The notes under the pieces are model-generated. The model was not told the DNA's origin, ran no database searches, and saw only the letters and a list, made by a program, of their open reading frames with translations. Shown in pieces: positions 54,227 to 61,892 of a stretch of 64,000 nt of DNA. Where the stretch lies: contig NZ_QGGO01000023.1 in the NCBI RefSeq assembly GCF_003148625.1, forward strand, positions 21,166 through 85,165. The letters run 5' to 3'. The stretch is from Arcicella aurantiaca. Its GTDB lineage: Bacteria > Bacteroidota > Bacteroidia > Cytophagales > Spirosomataceae. Made by a program: the position numbers and the translations under genes. Numbering within the stretch: position 1 is the first letter of the stretch; every line of letters begins with the position of its first letter.

Positions 54227-56496
54227 AAAAGCACATAAAAATACTCACGTTATTCTGCTGTCTATTTCCGATAATTGGCATGGGGCAGAAACATCAAAAT
54301 CTATTTTTCACAAAATTGAAAATAGAAGAATTAAAACAAAGAATAAAAACCGATTCTGAAACGGCAAATAATTGGAATGATGTTTATTCAGTAGCAACGG
54401 CACAACTTACTAAAAATGACCACACAAAGATTGATTATGTGGCTTTGTCTTATTTAGTAACAGGTGAAAAAAAGTTTGCAGAAGCCACTAAAAAAATACT
54501 CTTAGATTTGACCACTCAAAAAACATGGTCGAATCCAGAAATGTTGAAACGTCAACCCGCTTGGACTTCGGATTTAAAAACTGCCGAAAAGTGTTGGGAA
54601 GTTGCCATTGGTTTAGATGCCATTTACGACGAACTTAGTCGAGAGGAACGGACAATAATTGTCAATGGATTAATGAAAAACGGTGTACGCCCTGCTCTGA
54701 ATGAGTGGCTTTTACCCGAAACTCGTATTCACTCTTTAAACTCGATGGGGCATAACTGGTGGACGGCTTGCGTATATATGGCAGGGTTAGGTTGTTTGGC
54801 GGTCAAAGATGACGTTCCAGAAGCAAATCAATGGATTGAAACGCTGAACCAAGCCTCCAAAGAATGGTTTAATTTTTCGGGAGATTTATTACAATCCAAA
54901 CCCAAAACATGGGATGTTGCTGGCGGAATGTACGAAAGCGTCAATTATGCGTCTTTTGGCGTTTCGGAGTATTTATTTTTTAGATTGGCGTATCAAAACG
55001 TTTTTCCCAAAGGAAAACAACCAGATATTTCAGTCATGAAAAATATACCTAATTTTTTCATGCACGCAGGTTATCCTCGACAAGGCATGATGTATTCTCT
55101 CAATTTTGGGGATAGTCATAAAAATATTGTAGGTGAACGACCGCTGAAATTACTTTGGGCTTTGGGTATTCAAGACCCTAATATGCTTTGGTATTTGAGT
55201 CAAATTGAAAATCAGCAACTTCGGGAAGGTTTATTTAAAAATGCTCCTTTGGGGATTTTATATCATCCTGACTTTGGGAAAACCCCTGTTTTGCCATCGC
55301 TTCATACTTCTGCCATTTTTAAAGATATGGGATGGGCAACTATGCGAAACAGTTGGCAAAAAGATGCCACTTTATTAGCGGTAAAATCGGGTCATACATG
55401 GAATCATGCTCATGCAGATGCCAATTCGTTTATCCTGTTTCATAAAGGTGAACCTGTCATTAAAGATGCGGGAAACTCTTCTTACGGAACAAAAGAATAT
55501 CCCGAATATTTCTTTCAAAGTTCTGCTCATAATGTGGTGACTTTCAACGGAAAATATCAACCCAAAGAACAACAATATCATGGCTCACCTTTAGATGGCA
55601 GTGTGAGTGAATTATTAGATGCGGGTGAAATTAAATATGTGATGGCAAATGGGACAGGGCCAACTTCTACGATTTATTCCAGAAATTTTCGTCATTTTTT
55701 ATGGATAGGAAAAGTCATTTTAGTCATTGATGATTTGAAAGCTTACGAAAATGGCAAATTTGAATGGCTTTTGCATCCAGAAGGTGAATCGAAAAAAGAC
55801 CGAGGGGATATTAGTATTGTCAATAAAAACGGAGCCGTTTTGGTGCGTCCACTTTACCCCGAAACATTAGTTGAGACAGGATATAATCATGATTTTCCTG
55901 AAAAAATGGTATTGTCAGAAATATTTGCTCCGAGAGAAGATAACGTAAAAGAGCAAGAAAAATATTATTCCATTGGCTATCCTGAGCAGGTACGACAAAC
56001 AAAATTTATTACGGCTATCATCTTGAAAGATTCCGTAAATGATAAAAACTTGCCTGAAATAGAGCGTTTTAAAGGCGATGATATGTTGGGAGTACGCATC
56101 AAGCAAAATGGAAAAGTGACCGAAATATTATTGAATTTACAAGCCGATGGACGTTTGATGCACTTAAATTCCATAAAAACATTCAATGGTTATACAACTG
56201 ATGCGTATTTAACGGCTTTAAGTTACGCTGAAAATAATCCTAATGAATTGACCGATTACTTCGTTGGTTATGGTAGTTTTCTGAGAAAAGACAAACAAGT
56301 TTTATATCATTCACTTTCAAAATTGTTCTTAATTGCTCAGAAGAAAGACAAAACGTTTGAAGTCAATATCAGCGGTCAGCCCCTTATGAATGCGTCGTTT
56401 GGTTTGGAGAAAAAACCGTCAAATGTAATGCTCGACAAAAAACCGATTCCCATAGATTTTGCAGAGGGGATTCTCAAAATTAAGCTTGAAAAATAA
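54223..56496 (+). CDS. Heparinase II/III-like polysaccharide lyase
   Basis: The 757-residue protein has a signal peptide ('LTLFCCLFPIIGMGQ'), an (alpha/alpha) toroid (about 25-330; 'SMGHNWWTACVYMAGLGCLA' with the family Asn/His/Trp motif) and a C-terminal beta-sheet domain with 'SGHTWNHAHADANSFILFHK' (about 390). This is the two-domain plan of PL12/15/17/21 relatives, which split uronate-containing glycans by beta-elimination. It overlaps the ROK gene by ATGA, implying translational coupling. It probably acts on oligosaccharides made by the CBM6 lyase. Confidence 0.87.
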   Translation: MKKHIKILTLFCCLFPIIGMGQKHQNLFFTKLKIEELKQRIKTDSETANNWNDVYSVATAQLTKNDHTKIDYVALSYLVTGEKKFAEATKKILLDLTTQKTWSNPEMLKRQPAWTSDLKTAEKCWEVAIGLDAIYDELSREERTIIVNGLMKNGVRPALNEWLLPETRIHSLNSMGHNWWTACVYMAGLGCLAVKDDVPEANQWIETLNQASKEWFNFSGDLLQSKPKTWDVAGGMYESVNYASFGVSEYLFFRLAYQNVFPKGKQPDISVMKNIPNFFMHAGYPRQGMMYSLNFGDSHKNIVGERPLKLLWALGIQDPNMLWYLSQIENQQLREGLFKNAPLGILYHPDFGKTPVLPSLHTSAIFKDMGWATMRNSWQKDATLLAVKSGHTWNHAHADANSFILFHKGEPVIKDAGNSSYGTKEYPEYFFQSSAHNVVTFNGKYQPKEQQYHGSPLDGSVSELLDAGEIKYVMANGTGPTSTIYSRNFRHFLWIGKVILVIDDLKAYENGKFEWLLHPEGESKKDRGDISIVNKNGAVLVRPLYPETLVETGYNHDFPEKMVLSEIFAPREDNVKEQEKYYSIGYPEQVRQTKFITAIILKDSVNDKNLPEIERFKGDDMLGVRIKQNGKVTEILLNLQADGRLMHLNSIKTFNGYTTDAYLTALSYAENNPNELTDYFVGYGSFLRKDKQVLYHSLSKLFLIAQKKDKTFEVNISGQPLMNASFGLEKKPSNVMLDKKPIPIDFAEGILKIKLEK

Positions 56497-56509
56497 ACAT
56501 TATTCAATC

Positions 56510-58438
56510 ATGAAAATATCATTTAAACTCATAGTCATACTCATATTTTGGGTAAATCAATTCTATGGGCAATCGCATTATCAGGGGCAACATCTTGATA
56601 AATTCACTTTACAAGATAAACTAAAACCTCTTGCATATAGCTTTGATTTATCAGATGTACGCTTGTTGGACGGTCGTTTTAAAGAAAATATGTTACGTGA
56701 ACAAAATTGGCTTTTGTCATTGAGTACCAAGCGACTTTTACACAGTTTTCGTTCCAATGCAGGCATTTTTGATGCCAACGAAGGCGGATATTTTGAGGTA
56801 AAAAAATTAGGCGGTTGGGAATCGCTCGACTGCGATTTACGAGGACACAGCACGGGGCATTTACTTTCGGGTTTATCATTAATGTATGCACAAACGGGCG
56901 ACGAACGTTTTAAATTAAAAGCCGATAGCCTTGTTTCGGGTTTGGCAGAAGTACAAAAAGTATTGAATCAAGACGGTTATTTAAGTGCTTTCCCACAAGA
57001 ATTAATCAATCGAAATATTGCAGGAAAGCGAGTTTGGGCTCCTTGGTACACCTTGCACAAAATTCTTTCGGGACTGATTGACCATTACCTGTACTGTAAC
57101 AATCCGCAGGCGTTGGAAGTCGCTAAAAACATGGGTTTATGGGCTTATAAAAAATTACAACCTGTCACCCAAGAGCAAAGAGCGGTTATGCTTCGTAATG
57201 AGTTTGGAGGAATTAATGAAGCCTTTTATAATTTATATGCCATCACAGGTAAAAAAGAGTACCAATGGTTAGCCGAGTTTTTCTATCATAACGAAATGCT
57301 CGACCCACTGAAAGAAGGCAAAGATATTTTGAATAAAAAACACGCTAATACCTACATTCCCAAACTGTTGGGAGTTACTCGTGACTATGAATTAGAAGGA
57401 AAAGGGCAAGGAGATAGCATTGCTACCTTTTTCTGGAATACGGTAATTAATCATCATTCGTTTGTAACAGGAAGTAATAGTGATAAAGAGAAGTTTTTTA
57501 AGGAAGATAATCTTTCGGAACACTTAACGGGCTATACGGGTGAAACTTGCAATGTGTATAATATGCTCAAATTGACTCGCCATTTATTTACGCATACGGC
57601 TGATGTCAAGTACGCAGATTTTTATGAAAAAGCACTTTTCAATCATATACTCGGGCAGCAAGACCCACAAACGGGAATGGTTGCTTATTTTTTACCCATG
57701 CTTGCAGGAGCTCACAAAGTTTATAGTACGCCCGAAGATTCTTTTTGGTGTTGTGTGGGTAGTGGTTTTGAGAATCATGCCAAATACGGAGAAGCCATTT
57801 ATTATCATCATGAAAATACTTTGTTCGTAAATCTTTTCATTGCGTCAAGACTTAATTGGAAAGAAAAAGGCGTACAAGTAACGCAGGAAACAACTTTCCC
57901 GAATTCAGACAAATCTACATTTACCATTGAAACAACTCAAAAACAGCCCTTTATCTTAAATATTCGTTATCCATCTTGGGCAAAACAGGGAGCAATTGTA
58001 CTGATTAACGGAAAGAAAATCAATGTAAAACAATCGGCTGGAACGTACATTGTTCTTAACCGTATTTGGCAGAATAACGACCGTGTAGAAGTTACTTTCC
58101 CAATGGAGTTATCCGCACAGGCTACCAATGATAATCCTGACAAAGTAGCATTTTTATATGGCCCAATTGTGTTGGCGGGAGAAATGGGGACAGAAAACAT
58201 GATTTCTCCTGCTCCTTATTCAAACCCAACTTTATACAACGATTATTATACTTATAACTACAACGTTCCTCAAAATCTTATCAAAAAGGTAGGTATTGAT
58301 AAACGTAATTTAGCCAATGAAATAAAATCTTTGGAGGCTAAAACGCTTATTTTCAAGACTGTAAAAGATGGAATTATCTTGAAACCTTTATTCGATATTC
58401 ACCGAGAACGTTACGTAATTTATTGGGACTTGAAATAA
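56510..58438 (+). CDS. GH127/GH146-type beta-L-arabinofuranosidase
   Basis: I start at ATG 56510, which gives a signal peptide ('LIVILIFWVNQFYGQ'); the longer frame runs into the previous gene. The roughly 642-residue protein has an (alpha/alpha)6 barrel and beta-sandwich domains. The zinc-cysteine site of the family is intact: Glu at about 345 and Cys at about 347 in 'GETCNVYNML', and paired Cys at about 414-415 in 'SFWCCVGSG'. The first of the pair is the expected nucleophile. It removes terminal beta-L-arabinofuranose. Last glycosidase of the locus. Confidence 0.93.
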   Translation: MKISFKLIVILIFWVNQFYGQSHYQGQHLDKFTLQDKLKPLAYSFDLSDVRLLDGRFKENMLREQNWLLSLSTKRLLHSFRSNAGIFDANEGGYFEVKKLGGWESLDCDLRGHSTGHLLSGLSLMYAQTGDERFKLKADSLVSGLAEVQKVLNQDGYLSAFPQELINRNIAGKRVWAPWYTLHKILSGLIDHYLYCNNPQALEVAKNMGLWAYKKLQPVTQEQRAVMLRNEFGGINEAFYNLYAITGKKEYQWLAEFFYHNEMLDPLKEGKDILNKKHANTYIPKLLGVTRDYELEGKGQGDSIATFFWNTVINHHSFVTGSNSDKEKFFKEDNLSEHLTGYTGETCNVYNMLKLTRHLFTHTADVKYADFYEKALFNHILGQQDPQTGMVAYFLPMLAGAHKVYSTPEDSFWCCVGSGFENHAKYGEAIYYHHENTLFVNLFIASRLNWKEKGVQVTQETTFPNSDKSTFTIETTQKQPFILNIRYPSWAKQGAIVLINGKKINVKQSAGTYIVLNRIWQNNDRVEVTFPMELSAQATNDNPDKVAFLYGPIVLAGEMGTENMISPAPYSNPTLYNDYYTYNYNVPQNLIKKVGIDKRNLANEIKSLEAKTLIFKTVKDGIILKPLFDIHRERYVIYWDLK

Positions 58439-58454
58439 TTTTTAAAATTTAAAC

Positions 58455-58964
58455 ATGATTATTACAACAGAATTAAAGCGTGACGAAATATTCACGAATG
58501 TTAAATCCTATATCCTTTCAGAAGGGTTCGTAATTGCCAACGAAGATTTAAGTCGCCCGTGGGGTGGTTTTTTAGTCATTGATGAAACACAAACCTCAAA
58601 ATTCATCAATCTATTTTTCCCAGAATTATCCGTAGAAAATTTTAAAGGATTTGAAAAATTAAGTCCAAAAATTCTCTTAGTTGCTCCAACCAAAAGATTA
58701 TCATGGCAATATCATTTTAGGCGTTCCGAAATATGGACTTTAATCGGTGGAAATGCAGCAATCGTTAGGAGTGATAACGATGTGGAAAAGGAAGTCAAAA
58801 ACTTAGAACTGAACATTCCTGTGACTTTAAAACAAGGCGAAAGACACCGACTCATTGGAGTTGAAGAATGGGGCGTAGTTGCTGAAATTTGGCAACATAC
58901 TGACATCAACAACCCATCAGACGAAGAAGACATCGTAAGAATTCAAGATGATTTTGGAAGATAA
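58455..58964 (+). CDS. Cupin protein, mannose-6-phosphate-isomerase-like
   Basis: The 169-residue single-domain cupin has no signal peptide. 'LSRPWGGFLVIDETQTSKFI' and 'APTKRLSWQYHFRRSEIWTL' are close to type I/II phosphomannose isomerase and related phosphoheptose-isomerase-like cupins; 'LKQGERHRLIGVEEWGVVAE' is the second metal-binding half. It starts 16 bp after the arabinofuranosidase stop and so belongs to the same transcript. It probably isomerises a sugar phosphate made by the ROK kinase; the exact sugar is unknown. Confidence 0.82.
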   Translation: MIITTELKRDEIFTNVKSYILSEGFVIANEDLSRPWGGFLVIDETQTSKFINLFFPELSVENFKGFEKLSPKILLVAPTKRLSWQYHFRRSEIWTLIGGNAAIVRSDNDVEKEVKNLELNIPVTLKQGERHRLIGVEEWGVVAEIWQHTDINNPSDEEDIVRIQDDFGR

Positions 58965-58998
58965 AGGAAGTAGGATTTAATTCTACTTTGGCACTCTT

Positions 58999-59204
58999 GA
59001 AAAGCCGTAGGCTTGCCCCATCTTGTATTCCTGAAATTCATTTCGGAGTGAAAATGACAAAATAAACCATTGAGTTTCGTAGGAACAGTTTATATAAACC
59101 AACCTTTAAATACCTCGTTCCTACGAACCTTTGATTCAATTTTCGTTATTTCCCCGAAATAAATTTAGGGGCTACAAAATCGCCCGAGCCTACGGCTCTT
59201 TTAG
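58999..59204. repeat. MITE-like inverted-repeat element, copy 3 (diverged)
   Basis: The ends AAAAGCCGTAGGCTTG and CGAGCCTACGGCTCTTTT match the inner arms of copies 1 and 2. Nested inside are CCTGAAATTCATTTCGG / CCCCGAAATAAATTTAGGGG and TCGTAGGAAC / GTTCCTACGA pairs, the latter shared with the nested unit of copy 2. It lies in the 430-bp gap between the cupin and sigma genes. Next to it (59236-59290) is a sequence shared with 49831-49869 that contains a 16-bp extra stretch here. Confidence 0.65.
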
Positions 59205-59361
59205 GACAATTTTAAAGTAAAAAAGTAGAGTTAACGTAAGTACAAGAACGATTTAAGAACGGTTCGCCGTAGTGATTACGATTATCATAAGTCCCAACGC
59301 TTTTCATACTTCAAAAGATACTATTTTATCGTAAAAAAATAGCATTTTACATATTTTTAAC

Positions 59362-59388
59362 TATATTTGCTTAATCAATTAAGCAAAT
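59362..59388 (+). promoter_or_regulatory. Promoter -7 box overlapped by a perfect palindrome
   Basis: TATATTTG (59362-59369) is an exact TAnnTTTG box. ATTTGCTTAAT-CA-ATTAAGCAAAT (59365-59388) is a perfect 11-bp-arm palindrome that overlaps it and ends 6 bp before the sigma start codon. A protein bound here would block both transcription start and the leader. Confidence 0.6.
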
Positions 59389-59394
59389 CTTGAA

Positions 59395-60036
59395 ATGGTG
59401 GTAAATGACCAAAAAATAAAGGCTAAAAATGATACTTTTATTGCATTGTGGAACAATGTAAAAGAAGGAGATAGAGAAGCATTTAACGCTCTGTGTGAAA
59501 ACCACTACCGTATGCTTTTTAACTATGCTTTTACGATTACCAACGATAGAGAATTGATAAAAGATGTTATTCAGGATTTGTTTTTAGGGCTTTGGGAAAA
59601 ACGTAATACTTTGGGCGATATTAATGCCATGAGCATTTATTTAATCAAAGCACTTAGGAATAATTTACTTTACCAATTAAGAAAAAATAAATTCAACTTC
59701 GTCAATAATTACTTTGAAGACGAAGAAAATAATTTAACTGACTATTCAACAATTGAAGGCAGTATTATTAAAAGTGAAATTTTTTCAGAAAATGAACTTC
59801 GTGTTCGTAAGGCGTTAGATTTATTACCTAAAAGACAAAAAGAAGCCCTTTTTTTAAAATTTTTCCAAGGCAAAAGTCATGAAGAAATTGCCAATGTAAT
59901 GGATATAAACACGCAATCTGTTTATAATCATCTTCAAAAAGCTTTTTCTACCCTGAGAACCCTTTTGGCTTATGATTGGAAAGTGAGTATTTTCATTCTA
60001 TACACCGTTTTTAAAGAATTGATTAGCAATCATTAG
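59395..60036 (+). CDS. ECF-type RNA polymerase sigma factor
   Basis: The 213-residue protein has sigma region 2 ('FNALCENHYRMLFNYAFTIT', 'IKDVIQDLFLGLWEKRN', 'YLIKALRNNLLYQLRKNKF') and region 4 ('LPKRQKEALFLKFFQGKSHE', 'EIANVMDINTQSVYNHLQKA'). It fits the Bacteroidota ECF group that works with FecR anti-sigma factors. The FecR at 41721 has no adjacent sigma gene, so this is the likely partner although 16.6 kb away. It converges with the DUF4143 ATPase, 12 bp apart. Confidence 0.93.
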   Translation: MVVNDQKIKAKNDTFIALWNNVKEGDREAFNALCENHYRMLFNYAFTITNDRELIKDVIQDLFLGLWEKRNTLGDINAMSIYLIKALRNNLLYQLRKNKFNFVNNYFEDEENNLTDYSTIEGSIIKSEIFSENELRVRKALDLLPKRQKEALFLKFFQGKSHEEIANVMDINTQSVYNHLQKAFSTLRTLLAYDWKVSIFILYTVFKELISNH

Positions 60037-60048
60037 CATAAAATTTAC

Positions 60049-61215
60049 TCAAAGTTTGGGTAAAAAATCCTGCAAAAATGTACTCAATGAAGTCACTGTA
60101 ATGTTTTCTTCAATTTTATAGGTTTCATTGGTTTTCGCAATGACAAAACCTTGTTGGGCATTGGTATCAGTCATTGTTATTCTGAATCCTTTGCTAATTT
60201 GTGGAGCTGAACTAATTTTAATTTCGATAGCAGCTTTTACTTTCCCGTTATGTTCAATAATCAAATCACATTCTGCTCCTTGTTGGGTTCGGTAAAAAAA
60301 AGCTTGTCCGTCCATTAATATATTTTGCATGGTCTCAATGATTTGTTCAATCACAAAACCCTCCCAAGATGCACCAACTTGTGGGTCGTCCATCAGGTCT
60401 TTTTGTTGAATAATATCTCTGAAAGCGTGCAGAATCCCACTATCACGTAAATAAATTTTAGGCGATTTTACCAAACGTTTCGAAATATTGACAAAATAAG
60501 GTTGTAACCTACGAACCAAAAATGCCCCTTCCATTAAATCTAAATATCGATTGATAGTAGGGTGCGTCAAGCCCATTGAGCGACCTATACTTTCAGAATT
60601 CCATAAATTACCGTGAACGCTTGCCAACATTCGCCAAAAACGCTCAATGGTTTGTGGTTCAGCACTTAGACCTAACAAAGCCAAATCTTTTTCAATATAG
60701 GTTTTAATAAAGTTTTTTCGCCAAATGATGCTTCCTCTTTCTGAACCAGCCAAATACGAAAGCGGAAAGCCACCTCTATGCCAAAGTTTTGTTTCATTTT
60801 CGATACCAACTTCATTGAGCGTAAACGATGGCAATTCAATATATCCAATTCTGCCCGCCAACGAATCAGCACTTTTTTTAATCAGCGTAGGCGAAGCTGA
60901 ACCCAAAATAATAAAGCGTCCAGCTCTTCTATCAGCATCAATAATTCCCCGTAATTCTGCCATTAATTGTGGCATTTGCTGAATTTCATCTAAAATAATG
61001 AGTTTATCCTGATGATTTTGCAAATACAAAACAGGGTCAGACAGCTTCTGACGGTCAGCCGCTGATTCCAAATCAAGGTAATGAATTGGTTGATTTTTTG
61101 CCAAACTTTTAGCCAAAGTAGTTTTCCCAACCTGCCGAGGGCCAATAAGTCCAACCACAGGAAAAATCGTTAAATATTCAGCTAACAACGGCTCTATATT
61201 TCTTACTATATCCAT
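60049..61215 (-). CDS. AAA-type ATPase with DUF4143
   Basis: The 388-residue protein has a Walker A ('GLIGPRQVGKTTLAKSL', about 22-38), a Walker B ('KLIILDEIQQMP', about 70-81), 'FIILGSASPTLIKKSADSLA' and a C-terminal DUF4143 nuclease-like domain (about 190-360, 'DSGILHAF', 'WEGFVIEQI', 'EHNGKVKAAIEIKIS'). This family is widespread and often solitary; its function is poorly defined, with links to mobile regions and restriction-like defence proposed. No partner gene is adjacent. Confidence 0.9.
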   Translation of the reverse strand: MDIVRNIEPLLAEYLTIFPVVGLIGPRQVGKTTLAKSLAKNQPIHYLDLESAADRQKLSDPVLYLQNHQDKLIILDEIQQMPQLMAELRGIIDADRRAGRFIILGSASPTLIKKSADSLAGRIGYIELPSFTLNEVGIENETKLWHRGGFPLSYLAGSERGSIIWRKNFIKTYIEKDLALLGLSAEPQTIERFWRMLASVHGNLWNSESIGRSMGLTHPTINRYLDLMEGAFLVRRLQPYFVNISKRLVKSPKIYLRDSGILHAFRDIIQQKDLMDDPQVGASWEGFVIEQIIETMQNILMDGQAFFYRTQQGAECDLIIEHNGKVKAAIEIKISSAPQISKGFRITMTDTNAQQGFVIAKTNETYKIEENITVTSLSTFLQDFLPKL

Positions 61216-61892
61216 GAAATATGTAAATTATATTTTCAATTTTCATGGTAAATATACAAAATTTAATCATAAATTTATCTTTTATAGTTAACCGTTTGAA
61301 ATTTGTAAGAGAAATCTCTTTTTTAGCGTTTTCTCAACAATTTTTCTCCAAAAAAGGATTCTATTTATGGTCGTGTGTGACTATTATTATCTTTTTCGTC
61401 TAAGCTCAAAGGATTTATAGTATTATATAAGTAGGCATTATGATTTTAATAGACTTCTTATTTTCTATTTAAAAAACACTCAACAATAGAAAGATATTGC
61501 AATAATATTATCAAGTTGTGTCTTTTTACAGCGATATTATTGTAAAAAGTAATAGTTTTACAATCGGATTAACTATCATCATATTTAATCCTACCTCCCT
61601 AATATATTATAAGTTTTAAGTTGCGAATAAAAAGACCTTACGATTTCGTCCCTTAATATGATATAATATTTATCCTTTCCCATTGAATTAAAAGCCTAAG
61701 TGAACAAAAGAATTGTGTGAATTGAATTTTGCCAATTGTTTGAAATTTCTATGTTTATGTTTTAGAAATTTACAAATATATTTGGCGACATTTTTGTACA
61801 CAAGTGAGCAAAATAGTTTTTAATGTCATCTATCAAGCCGTCAACTTTGAAATAATTAAAAATCCTTAATTATTTCTATTATTCTATTTTTT
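61216..61892. other. Gene-free region before the Ig-repeat protein
   Basis: 677 bp of very AT-rich sequence. There is one clear hairpin, CTTTTTACA / TGTAAAAAG (61522-61530 and 61541-61549) with a 10-nt loop, and some GATATTGCAATAATATT self-complementary words next to it. No convincing ORF, no copy of the repeats found elsewhere in the window, and no exact TAnnTTTG box that I could place with confidence. Confidence 0.4.

Noticed and set aside
60049..61215. DUF4143 ATPase as part of a defence island or toxin-antitoxin system
   Set aside because: It stands alone between a sigma factor and an adhesin-like gene, with no partner gene.
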